Source: Prevotellaceae bacterium UBA1746
Lineage (GTDB): Bacteria; Bacteroidota; Bacteroidia; Bacteroidales; Bacteroidaceae
Assembly: GCA_905369775.1 (NCBI GenBank)
Contig: CAJPJR010000097.1
Span: forward strand, 1-6,674
Reading direction: 5' to 3'
DNA: 6,674 bases
This document shows, in pieces, positions 1 to 6,674 of this stretch. The position numbers and the translations under genes are program-made. Below the pieces are notes generated by a model, which saw only the letters and a program-made list of their open reading frames with translations, did not search any database and was not told the origin of the DNA. Position 1 is the first letter of the stretch. Each line of letters opens with the position of its first letter.

Positions 1-63
1 CAGTTAATACTAAGGGTGCGCTTCAAAGAATCTGAATGGAGCCCCCATATGTCTAATGTTTAA
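1..63 (+). CDS. Possible C-terminal tail of an upstream gene (partial, very tentative)
   Basis: Frame 1 is open from the first base to a TAA at 61-63, giving 20 codons that end in PHMSNV. The other two forward frames both close early, with stops near bases 5 and 33. If this is real coding sequence, it would end 11 bp before the ATG of the 569-residue gene and make that gene part of a longer operon. No convincing Bacteroidota promoter (TTTG at -33, TAnnTTTG at -7) is visible in the first 74 bases, which is mildly consistent with read-through from upstream. Twenty open codons occur often by chance, so this is only a possibility, and no function can be given. Confidence 0.18.
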   Translation, partial: QLILRVRFKESEWSPHMSNV

Positions 64-74
64 ATTGAGTCTTT

Positions 75-1784
75 ATGGCAAAGAGAGAATTGACGGAAGA
101 GGAACTTGAATTCCTGCACCATGTTCCGGAGATTACGCGCACTACGAATCCGTATGACAAGGAAATGGAGAATTTGAGCCGCGCTCACGAACGCACGGCA
201 AAGCAGTGTGAGGAGAAAAAAGCGGAACTCAAAAATCTTGTAGAGGTAGAATGTCCCGAAGAGCCCGAACCTATGATGAAGGGAACCGCACAAATCGCGT
301 TTGGGATCACGGCCGGGGTGACGATAGTGCTCTTTTTATTCCATTGCCTCATTTGGGTGCTGAAATTAGTGTTCGATATTTCGTGGAACACATGGGGATG
401 GACAAAAATGGCGCTGTTTTGGGGCATTGGTATATCTATTGTTTGCACCCTCTTGGCTTTGTGGCATGACATTTCGGCTTCGTCCAACTATGATAAGGAG
501 AAGTTACGGTATGATACGTACAAGTCTGACCAAAAGCGCCTGACGAAAGAGTGCAAAGTGCTGGAAGGTAAGTTGTCGGAGGCTTCAAAAAAAATAGAAT
601 ATTGTGCGAAGAGGCAATGGCTAGTACTGCGTTTTGCCATAAATACAGTATTGGGTATTCCTTGCCCCGAGTTTGCGGTGGGAACTTCTTCAGATTATGA
701 GATTTTGAAAGAGGACTATCTGAATCTATTGGATTGGCAAAACGAGGCTGAATCCCAAGACGAACCGCAACGATCGCAGATGAAGCGTGAGCTCTTAGAC
801 GCGAAACTCTGGTTCTTCAGTGCAAGGTCATTGTATCCAGAGGTGGGAGCTGAAGTATATACGGAATTTCATTTGGAAAACCAGGGTGACCGATGGCCGG
901 CTATGGATTTCCGTCATGGCGTTCTGAACGATGAGGGGCATGCTCTCCCGGAAATGGAGAACCTACCGAGCTTCCGTGCGTTGATCGAAGATGATCACCT
1001 CACACCGCTGGTCGAAGAATTTGAGGAAGTGGCGAATCGCAGCACGGATAAAGAGGGATTTTTCTCTTTCTTGACGGATTCGGGCAAGAATGCTGCGAAG
1101 TCAGAAGACATGCAACGTTTGACTCAGGCTGCCAATGAGGAGTTTAACGAGATGAAGAACATCAGTGAGCGTGTGTTTTACCTGCTTGCTTATGTTCGTG
1201 GTTGCGCATATCGTAATTTGTATCTGGCTTCTGAACTTGTATATTATGTGACGGAAAAGAAAAAAGGTGGTGGATTGTCTGTGGTGCACGATGAGATGGA
1301 CTACGATGTGCTGGATTTGCCGGGACTGGAAATGGATACCACTGATCTCAATGCGGATTATGCGGGTGAAGCAATCGATGCGCTGTTTGGCGTTGCGGGG
1401 CATGTGCTCAGTAGCGAAGGCGGACTGCAATTTGTTACCAAGAATCCGAAGTTTGCTGCGGGTGCTGCCGCTATCGTAGGGGTGGGAAGTCTGATTAGTT
1501 CCTATTTGGGAGAGAAAGCAGCCAATGCGGAGTTCCAAAGCCAAATGATCGAAGCAATGGGTAAGATTTCCGAAGGATATGCTTTCGGTAAGGCAAACAC
1601 ACTTCGGGCCATTGAGATCATCGGTGCCATTGCGAAGAGCAATATGGGTTTCATGGCGATCTACGAGCCGCTGCGAGAAAGAGTTTTCGAGAAAGAAGAT
1701 TTCAATTTGACGCAGATCGAAATTATGGCCCTCGTGAAAGCGGCTAACGAATTCAAGAAAACTGCAAAAGCTTCAATCAGATGA
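75..1784 (+). CDS. Hypothetical membrane-hairpin, coiled-coil protein (569 aa), first gene of a two-gene unit
   Basis: I do not recognise this family. The start is well fixed: an in-frame TGA lies at 66-68, the ATG is at 75, and the next in-frame Met is residue 31. There is no Shine-Dalgarno and no signal peptide. From the N terminus, the protein has a charged helical stretch likely to be coiled coil (about 27-57) and a Pro/Glu-rich linker (60-66). Two hydrophobic helices follow at about 72-100 and 111-130, separated by a short Trp-rich turn (WNTWGW). After them comes a Lys/Arg-rich coiled coil (about 140-177). The basic residues after the second helix suggest both ends are cytoplasmic. The middle (about 205-400) is acidic and mostly helical. 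Residues 459-477 form a Gly/Ala/Ile/Val-rich segment that could touch membrane, followed by an amphipathic C-terminal region with a basic end (KKTAKASIR). No ATPase, nuclease or protease motif is visible. The stop overlaps the next start by 4 bases, so the two products are probably translationally coupled. A membrane scaffold or pore-like role is only a guess. Confidence 0.9.
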   Translation: MAKRELTEEELEFLHHVPEITRTTNPYDKEMENLSRAHERTAKQCEEKKAELKNLVEVECPEEPEPMMKGTAQIAFGITAGVTIVLFLFHCLIWVLKLVFDISWNTWGWTKMALFWGIGISIVCTLLALWHDISASSNYDKEKLRYDTYKSDQKRLTKECKVLEGKLSEASKKIEYCAKRQWLVLRFAINTVLGIPCPEFAVGTSSDYEILKEDYLNLLDWQNEAESQDEPQRSQMKRELLDAKLWFFSARSLYPEVGAEVYTEFHLENQGDRWPAMDFRHGVLNDEGHALPEMENLPSFRALIEDDHLTPLVEEFEEVANRSTDKEGFFSFLTDSGKNAAKSEDMQRLTQAANEEFNEMKNISERVFYLLAYVRGCAYRNLYLASELVYYVTEKKKGGGLSVVHDEMDYDVLDLPGLEMDTTDLNADYAGEAIDALFGVAGHVLSSEGGLQFVTKNPKFAAGAAAIVGVGSLISSYLGEKAANAEFQSQMIEAMGKISEGYAFGKANTLRAIEIIGAIAKSNMGFMAIYEPLRERVFEKEDFNLTQIEIMALVKAANEFKKTAKASIR

Positions 1785-2299
1785 ATTTCGAAAATGAACA
1801 GTATTATGAATCGGAGGGTGAATTGATGCCCTACGACGGAGGGAGTGAGCACGAAAATGCCGAGTATGCCGAATATGAGGAGATAGATGCTCCCGAAAAT
1901 AAGGCCGTTTCACTTGTGCAAGAAGTGAATTTAGCAGCGCAACAATTGAATGAAGGCATCAGTATGGTGCAAAATGTGGCGGGACTTTACACACAATGTG
2001 TTCAGCTCCAGGAACACACCAAGCAAGTTGAGGCGATGTCGCGCGTGCAGTTGGCGCAAACCGTTGCAAAATACAAGGCGACGGAGTTGTTTCTCACCTC
2101 TACCTTCGAAGAACGCGGAGAGGTTTTGCGACAGCACTACAAAGTGCTGGATCATGCCTTAGCTTCTGGCGACAAAGAGCTTATCATTAGGGCAATGTCT
2201 GAAATTAGTGGTGTTGTGACCATATCTCCGCTGAAGGATCTGGAGAAGCTTTGCGAAAACTTCGATGAATCTTTAGACGAGTTGATGGACTGGGATTGA
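1781..2299 (+). CDS. Hypothetical acidic helical protein (172 aa), partner of the upstream membrane protein
   Basis: The ATG lies in an ATGA overlap with the stop of the preceding gene, which fixes the start and indicates translational coupling. I recognise no family. Residues 1-40 carry 14 Asp/Glu, no Lys or Arg, and five Tyr, so this end is probably disordered. Residues 41-140 look like long amphipathic helices, with a Gln-rich helical stretch (about 48-95) and then a more charged segment containing FEERGEVLRQHYKVLDHAL. A short turn, VVTISPLKDLEKL (145-157), leads to a second acidic end (DESLDELMDWD). There is no signal peptide or membrane segment, so it should be cytosolic. The acidic ends could bind the basic region after the membrane hairpin of the first protein, but this is inference. 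It could be a regulator, an immunity-like partner or a structural subunit; the sequence does not decide. Confidence 0.87.
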   Translation: MNFENEQYYESEGELMPYDGGSEHENAEYAEYEEIDAPENKAVSLVQEVNLAAQQLNEGISMVQNVAGLYTQCVQLQEHTKQVEAMSRVQLAQTVAKYKATELFLTSTFEERGEVLRQHYKVLDHALASGDKELIIRAMSEISGVVTISPLKDLEKLCENFDESLDELMDWD

Positions 2300-2330
2300 T
2301 TCGTCGGTCTTAATCTTCAAATGCATTCGA

Positions 2331-2368
2331 GCAGCAGTCGTTCTTTTTCGGGGTGACTGCTGCATTTT
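2331..2368 (+). terminator. Candidate intrinsic terminator of the plus-strand gene pair
   Basis: A perfect 9-bp inverted repeat, GCAGCAGTC (2331-2339) and GACTGCTGC (2355-2363), encloses a 15-base loop and is followed by ATTTTGTG. It begins 31 bp after the TGA of the 172-residue gene, where a terminator is expected. The loop is long and the T run has only four bases, so it may be weak. A competing pairing exists between AAATGCA (2319-2325) and TGCATTT (2361-2367), which overlaps the right arm. Confidence 0.5.
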
Positions 2369-2463
2369 GTGTGGTTTATGTCAAGAAGGGCGTGTCAAGC
2401 TGATAGATGATAACGATATCCTTCCTGAAATCACTATCTACAAATAAGTGAATCTCTGCCTCA

Positions 2464-2516
2464 AACAAAAAGAAGTCGGTAGTTCAAATCTCTTGAACTA
2501 CCGACTTCTTTTTGTT
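2464..2516. terminator. Bidirectional terminator between convergent operons (24-bp perfect arms, 5-base loop)
   Basis: The left arm (2464-2487, AACAAAAAGAAGTC...) and right arm (2493-2516, ...GACTTCTTTTTGTT) are perfect reverse complements around the loop ATCTC. The outer part of the stem is five A on one side and five T on the other, so either transcript ends its hairpin in a U-rich run. On the minus strand it begins 19 bp after the ispF stop, and is clearly that operon's terminator. On the plus strand it serves as a second stop 164 bp after the acidic-protein gene. The stretch between the two hairpins (about 2369-2463) shows no gene or other signal. Confidence 0.88.
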
Positions 2517-2535
2517 CGGGGGGGAAAGTGAGGAA

Positions 2536-3015
2536 CTATACGCGTTCGATCAGCGCAACGGCGTGGGCGGCCATGCCTTCTTCGCGGCCGACGAAGCCCA
2601 TGCGCTCACTTGTGGTGGCTTTGAGCGAGACAGCATCGAGATCCACGCGCAATAGTGGGGCGAGAACGGCTTTCATGGCGTCGATGTGGGGATTGATTTT
2701 GGGACGCTCCGCACAAACAGTGCAATCTACGTTGCCTACGCGATAACCGTGTTGAGCTAAGAGATCGACGGTGCGGCTTAACAGCACTTTGCTGTCGGCT
2801 CCTTTGTATTCGGGCGCAGTGTCGGGGAAGTGGTAGCCGATGTCGCGGAGATTGGCGGCGCCGAGCAGCGCATCGCAGATGGCGTGAATGAGCACATCGG
2901 CGTCGCTGTGGCCGAGGAGTCCGAGTGTGTGCTCAATGTGCACACCGCCCAGCCACAAATCGCGACCTTCGACGAGACGATGTACGTCGTAACCGTAACC
3001 TACTCTGATGTTCAT
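2536..3015 (-). CDS. ispF: 2-C-methyl-D-erythritol 2,4-cyclodiphosphate synthase (IspF)
   Basis: IspF converts 4-diphosphocytidyl-2-C-methyl-D-erythritol 2-phosphate to the cyclic diphosphate MEcPP with release of CMP, in the non-mevalonate (MEP) isoprenoid pathway of the cytosol. The 159-residue length matches the family, whose members are homotrimers. The metal site is intact: Asp10 and His12 in GYDVHR, and His44 in DVLIHAICDALLG. Other family signatures are GHSDAD (35-40), GYHFPDT (60-66), CAERPKI (101-107) for the cytidine site, and KATTSERMGF (132-141) near the C terminus. The ATG at 3015 gives the usual MNIRVGYGYDVHR start. It lies 29 bp downstream of porV and has no Shine-Dalgarno, so it is most likely transcribed from the porU-porV promoter. 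The gene is complete and ends in TAG, with the strong hairpin just beyond. Its GC looks high (one 60-base line counted by hand is 67%). Confidence 0.97.
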   Translation of the reverse strand: MNIRVGYGYDVHRLVEGRDLWLGGVHIEHTLGLLGHSDADVLIHAICDALLGAANLRDIGYHFPDTAPEYKGADSKVLLSRTVDLLAQHGYRVGNVDCTVCAERPKINPHIDAMKAVLAPLLRVDLDAVSLKATTSERMGFVGREEGMAAHAVALIERV

Positions 3016-3044
3016 GTCAAGATGAGGGAATTGGGAGTGAATGA

Positions 3045-4202
3045 TTAGCGACTTTTGCCCATCAATTCGCGGAGCCCGTCCATGTCAAAGGCCAGAGAGA
3101 CGCGAAGCGTTTGGTCGAGAGGATTGGAAGGTGTGGTGGCGACGACGTAACCGGCGTCGATGCTGAGCACATTCATCTTGAAACCGGCACCGAAAGTGAA
3201 GTATTTGCGATTGCCCTGCGCTTTACTTTCGTGATGGTAGCCGGCGCGGAGGGCAAACTTGTCGTTGTAGGTGTACTCCGCACCCACACTCCATAGTATT
3301 TCTTCCAGCTCACCTTTGAAACCGCGTTCGCTGTCGTTGAAACTCTTGAACATGCCCGAGATGGGAGAGATGTCATAGTGATCTTTGCGGATGCGCTGTT
3401 GGTAGTCTTCGTTGCTTTCGTTGTCTTGTCGCAGCGGAATGGAAGGAACGAGGAGTTTGTTGACATCTGCCATGATGGAAAAGCGATTGAACTCGTTGAC
3501 CGGAATGAGCAAATTGGCACCGAGGCGCAGATTGGTGGGAATGAAGTAGGAATACTCCGAACCGAAGTTGATTTTCGAACCGATATTGCTCACATTCAAA
3601 CCAAGTGCGAGGTTACATTCGCGGGAGCCGATGTTCACATAGTTGTTCCAATACATGGCTACATCGGCGGCAAAGGCCGATCCCGGGGTGACCTCATTGG
3701 AATAGTGGCCGGTGAGATCTGAATACATGTAGCGCATGGCCACGGCTGCCGAGAAACGTTCGGAAAGCATGCGTGAATAGGCCAAATCTACAGCAAATTC
3801 GTAGGGACGGATGCTTCCGCTGGTGTTTTGCAGGGGGACTTCGCCGACAGTAAAGTATTTGATCGAGCCGGAGAGGGCTTGGTAATCTCCAAGACGCGAA
3901 TAACCCACGGCATTCACCAAGGCTATGCCCTCTGTAAGTTGGCGAAGCCAGGGCGTATAGTTGAGAGAAACGCCGGCCCGCGAGATGGTGAAGGGATATT
4001 TTGCGGGGTTCCAGCTTTGAGAGTTCACATCCGGATCGGTTGCTGCGCCGATATCGCCGAGTGCAGCGGCGCGGGCGTCGGAAGCAATGGTTTGGGAAAT
4101 CACAGCCGTGTAGACCGGATTGAATTTGTCGCGGATGTCATCGTCGGCATGGGCGATGCCGGTTGCGGCGACGAGGAAAATGGGAAGAAAGATGCGTTTC
4201 AT
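3045..4202 (-). CDS. porV: Type IX secretion outer-membrane barrel and cargo shuttle PorV (LptO)
   Basis: PorV is an outer-membrane beta-barrel of the FadL-like fold. In the studied systems it takes folded cargo from the Sov translocon by binding the C-terminal signal and delivers it to the PorU sortase. I chose the ATG at 4202 because it gives a clean signal peptide, MKRIFLPIFLVAATGIAHA, with an AHA cleavage site before Asp20. The open frame extends 51 codons further upstream, but that part overlaps porU and reads as Arg/Lys-rich nonsense. The mature part opens with the PorV-like region ARAAALGDIGAATDPDVNSQ followed by WNPAKYPF (43-71). Alternating amphipathic strands follow to the end, including a likely long extracellular loop at about 255-300 (RQDNESNEDYQQRIRK). 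Length is 385 residues, close to the roughly 390 I recall for P. gingivalis PorV. It starts 26 bp after the porU stop. It differs from the related PorP/SprF family in length and N-terminal signature. Confidence 0.95.
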   Translation of the reverse strand: MKRIFLPIFLVAATGIAHADDDIRDKFNPVYTAVISQTIASDARAAALGDIGAATDPDVNSQSWNPAKYPFTISRAGVSLNYTPWLRQLTEGIALVNAVGYSRLGDYQALSGSIKYFTVGEVPLQNTSGSIRPYEFAVDLAYSRMLSERFSAAVAMRYMYSDLTGHYSNEVTPGSAFAADVAMYWNNYVNIGSRECNLALGLNVSNIGSKINFGSEYSYFIPTNLRLGANLLIPVNEFNRFSIMADVNKLLVPSIPLRQDNESNEDYQQRIRKDHYDISPISGMFKSFNDSERGFKGELEEILWSVGAEYTYNDKFALRAGYHHESKAQGNRKYFTFGAGFKMNVLSIDAGYVVATTPSNPLDQTLRVSLAFDMDGLRELMGKSR

Positions 4203-4228
4203 TGAATGAATAGGCCTCGAGGGCTTGA

Positions 4229-6674
4229 TTAGGGTCTGACGATAATGAGTTTTTGAGTCGCGTGTTGGGATTTTTTGCCGGGCACATTGATCGTGGCCTT
4301 CACCACATACACGCCTTCCGCCGCGGGTGCGCCGCCATTTGTGTGGAGATTCCAAGCGACAGCAGAGGTGCCTGATTTTGCGGCAACGGAATTATGTTTA
4401 GTCCATACCAATTTTCCGGTGCGATCAAACACTTCCCAGAGGATATTGGCCTCATTTTCTCCCACGGAGGGGAAACCGGCCACAAAAGTCGTGTGCGTTG
4501 AGGCGGGATTCACCGTGGAATACACGCGAGTTGACTGCCCTACTCCATCAGAAACGATGAAACCCAGTCGTTGTGTGGTGGAGTTGTTGTTGACATCCCA
4601 AACGCGGAGGGTCATTGTGTGGAGACCCGGGGTGAGTGTCGGGAGGCGATAGACGAGTTGCCCGCTGTTGTAAGAACCGGGGGCGTAGGTGAAATAGTCG
4701 TTCAGGCTGGTAGTGTTCGACAAATCGTCGTCGAGCGTGAGTTCGATGTCGTGACCGATGCTCGTTCCGGCGATGTTGATGCCGGCGTCGTCGGAGATGT
4801 CGGCTATCAGTGTCGGATTGCGGTTGACGACTCCGTATTCCGGCGTCTCGACTTCGTTGAGATAAGCCACCACTTTGGGGGCAAGGGTGTCGGGACTGGC
4901 TTGTTCGGCGGTGCCGTTGAGGTGGAAACCCGAATTCACGCCGTTGCATTCCGTCTGTTTGTCGTCGCTTACGGCATAAAAGCTGATTTTTGCAGCATCG
5001 TCACTGTAACTAATGTCACGTGGAATGGAGGCGGTAATCGTGAAATGACCATTTTCGACGCGAGTCGTCCCACGAAATACACGATGCCCGTGCATGGTGA
5101 AAGTCAGTGGGCTTCTTCCGATTCGCGCAGCGCTGCCGTCATTGTCTTTGCAGGTAAGCGTTTCGTTGCGGTCGTAGATTTCTGCGGAAAGCATTCCGTT
5201 AAACGTTTGATCTACCGCACCATTTCCGTTCGAATCCTCAACGTGTCCGGAAAATTTCACCACTTGGCCGGCCGAAAGGCGGATCGCTGATGTGGAAGTC
5301 ACTGCTTTTCCGTCAATGCTGTCGAGCACAGCGGTGCCGGTGGGCACCGCGAGCGAAATAGCCGGGTCGCCGAATAGCACATATTTCATCTTATTGATCG
5401 TGAGATCGGATTGCGATGAAATCAATTCGTTTTTTGCCTGGCGCAACGCCTCTCCCATAGTCGTAAGTCGGCCGCTGGTGTCTCGTGTGAACAGGCGTTT
5501 GCAGAATTCAATGTTGAGTGCATTGTTTTGCGTGGCGTAAACGGCACGTGTTGCGCACATGAAGGCCACGGCACCCGCATTGGGACGGAAGAGAAATACG
5601 ACGGCGAGATTATTTTCTTTGGAATCGAAGGGATTGATCTCGCAAGAAGCCAAGACCCACAGTCCCAGGTGGGGAGCAGAATAGCGTTTGAAGTCGTCGA
5701 GCACGAGAGTTTTCTCGTTCGATATCACGGTGGGCGATCCGTGACCGCTGTAGTTGAACAGCGCTGCCCCCGAAGCAATGGACTGTTGGATGGAGGTTGT
5801 GGCTGCCGGATAGGTGAGACTGGTCGCTCCCGGCACGCGCGTGTAGTAATCCCAGTAGACTTTGTCGATGGTGAAGCGCTTTTTACCGCTTTGCGCGATC
5901 GTTTTGCTCACACGTTCGGCATCTTCGGCGTGCTCATTGGAGTCGCCGTCATCGGCCATCATGACAATTCGATTTTTCCAAGGGCCCGCGTCTTCGTTTT
6001 TGAGGTAGCGTTCCACTTTGTCCACGAAAATCTTGGCCTCCTCCTCGGTGGTGCAGACCATACGGCCGGTAGAGAGATCTACTTTTTCGGAGTAGATGTA
6101 TTTTCCCTCGCCGTCATCGAGCAGAGCATAGAAGTCATCGGTCACAAAACTGCTGACGGTGCCGATGCTTTGCGTGGAGGCGTCGTATTCGTAGGCCAGC
6201 AAGTAGTCGTCGACATTGGCATTTTTCCATTCCTCCGTGACGAAGCGGTTGTCCCAGGGGCTTTTTCCCATCAAGAGCAGGTAGCGGGGCGCCTTATCGG
6301 GGGTGGTGGCTCGGTCATAGAGCATTTTCAAATAGCGGCGCAGCGCATTGGCATCGGGGGTGCCGGACGAGAACTCATTGTAGAGCAAGTTGGCCGGAAT
6401 CACTTTCACACTGAGACCGCGTTGGCGGTGGATTTCGGCGAGTCGCTCCGCTTGGGCGGTGAGCTTCCCCCCGGTGGGCACAGCAATGACGTAGTCGATG
6501 TCGTGATCGGCATGCAAATTCTGATTGGGTACGCCACCGACGGCTTCCGGTTGGGGGTATTCTCTACCGGTATCGAAGATGACAAAACGGCGCTGGGGAG
6601 TGTCGGTGGTGAACGAACCTTTCACGTTGCCTTCTTGGACCAGCGTGAGGGCTGCCGTTGGACTACCCATTTGT
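4229..6674 (-). CDS. porU: Type IX secretion sortase PorU, gingipain-like C25 peptidase (5' end outside the window)
   Basis: PorU is the surface cysteine sortase that cuts the C-terminal signal off type IX cargo and links the cargo to anionic lipopolysaccharide or a similar acceptor. It acts with PorV, PorQ and PorZ. The frame runs off the right edge, so the start and signal peptide are missing; the family is about 1,100-1,200 residues and some 814 are seen. Numbering from the first Met in the window (6670), the C25 peptidase domain spans about 59-440. The catalytic His310 lies in NYSGHGSP and Cys343 in LASCEINPF, and the domain ends with FGDPAISL (433-440). Beta-sandwich domains follow (about 441-600 and 600-706), the second containing GIGHDIELTLDDD-like and WDVNNNSTT motifs typical of PorU. 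Residues about 711-813 form a type IX C-terminal domain with VNPASTHTTF, a GVYVVKA strand and a final KLIIVRP. In P. gingivalis this domain is kept on mature PorU. The promoter lies outside the window. Confidence 0.96.
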   Translation of the reverse strand, partial: QMGSPTAALTLVQEGNVKGSFTTDTPQRRFVIFDTGREYPQPEAVGGVPNQNLHADHDIDYVIAVPTGGKLTAQAERLAEIHRQRGLSVKVIPANLLYNEFSSGTPDANALRRYLKMLYDRATTPDKAPRYLLLMGKSPWDNRFVTEEWKNANVDDYLLAYEYDASTQSIGTVSSFVTDDFYALLDDGEGKYIYSEKVDLSTGRMVCTTEEEAKIFVDKVERYLKNEDAGPWKNRIVMMADDGDSNEHAEDAERVSKTIAQSGKKRFTIDKVYWDYYTRVPGATSLTYPAATTSIQQSIASGAALFNYSGHGSPTVISNEKTLVLDDFKRYSAPHLGLWVLASCEINPFDSKENNLAVVFLFRPNAGAVAFMCATRAVYATQNNALNIEFCKRLFTRDTSGRLTTMGEALRQAKNELISSQSDLTINKMKYVLFGDPAISLAVPTGTAVLDSIDGKAVTSTSAIRLSAGQVVKFSGHVEDSNGNGAVDQTFNGMLSAEIYDRNETLTCKDNDGSAARIGRSPLTFTMHGHRVFRGTTRVENGHFTITASIPRDISYSDDAAKISFYAVSDDKQTECNGVNSGFHLNGTAEQASPDTLAPKVVAYLNEVETPEYGVVNRNPTLIADISDDAGINIAGTSIGHDIELTLDDDLSNTTSLNDYFTYAPGSYNSGQLVYRLPTLTPGLHTMTLRVWDVNNNSTTQRLGFIVSDGVGQSTRVYSTVNPASTHTTFVAGFPSVGENEANILWEVFDRTGKLVWTKHNSVAAKSGTSAVAWNLHTNGGAPAAEGVYVVKATINVPGKKSQHATQKLIIVRP

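Noticed and set aside
54..61. TAATGTTT as a Bacteroidota -7 promoter element
   Set aside because: It does not fit TAnnTTTG, has no TTTG element about 20 bases upstream, and would leave a leader of only about 10 bases.
49..63. Four-codon upstream open frame (ATGTCTAATGTTTAA) before the 569-residue gene
   Set aside because: It is too short to call. It is in the same frame as the possible upstream tail, and nothing suggests regulation by a leader peptide.
1101..1544. 147-codon minus-strand open frame inside the 569-residue gene
   Set aside because: It lies wholly within a longer coding frame that has a fixed start and a coupled downstream gene, and its product looks random.
3828..4205. 125-codon plus-strand open frame opposite porV
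   Set aside because: It is antisense to the conserved N-terminal half of PorV, including its signal peptide, and has no recognisable features.
4203..4355. 51-codon N-terminal extension of porV up to an ATG at 4355
   Set aside because: It overlaps the 3' end of porU, encodes an Arg/Lys-rich string unlike any PorV, and would bury the clear signal peptide that starts at 4202.
4571..5290. 239-codon open frame on the plus strand, opposite porU
   Set aside because: It is antisense to the well-supported PorU beta-sandwich region. Long antisense frames are expected in GC-rich coding DNA, and the translation shows no domain or composition of a real protein.

Overview
The window looks like chromosomal DNA from a member of the Bacteroidales. 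The porU-porV-ispF order on the minus strand is the arrangement I recall from Porphyromonas gingivalis, and PorU and PorV occur only in Bacteroidota with a type IX secretion system. The wording of the PorV protein feels closer to Prevotellaceae (Prevotella or Alloprevotella-like), but that is an impression without a search. No start codon in the window has a clear Shine-Dalgarno sequence, which also fits Bacteroidota.

Layout: two transcription units converge on a short gap at 2300-2535. On the plus strand, positions 75-2299 hold two genes of unknown function joined by a 4-base ATGA overlap. The first is a 569-residue helical protein with a two-helix membrane hairpin and flanking coiled coils. 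The second is a 172-residue, very acidic, helical, apparently soluble protein. I do not recognise either family. On the minus strand, reading from right to left, are porU (its 5' part lies outside the window), porV 26 bp later, and ispF a further 29 bp later. The gap holds a candidate plus-strand terminator and then a perfect 24-bp-arm hairpin with A and T tracts on opposite sides, which should stop transcription from both directions.

How the genes work together: PorV is the outer-membrane barrel that, in the studied systems, carries type IX cargo to PorU. PorU is the gingipain-fold sortase that removes the cargo's C-terminal signal and joins the cargo to surface lipopolysaccharide. IspF is an unrelated housekeeping enzyme of isoprenoid synthesis that shares the operon. 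The plus-strand pair has lower GC in places than the minus-strand operon and reads as an accessory membrane/soluble partner pair. It is the only part of the window that could be a new system, and its function cannot be read from the sequence alone. I see no tRNA, rRNA, CRISPR array, insertion sequence or attachment site.
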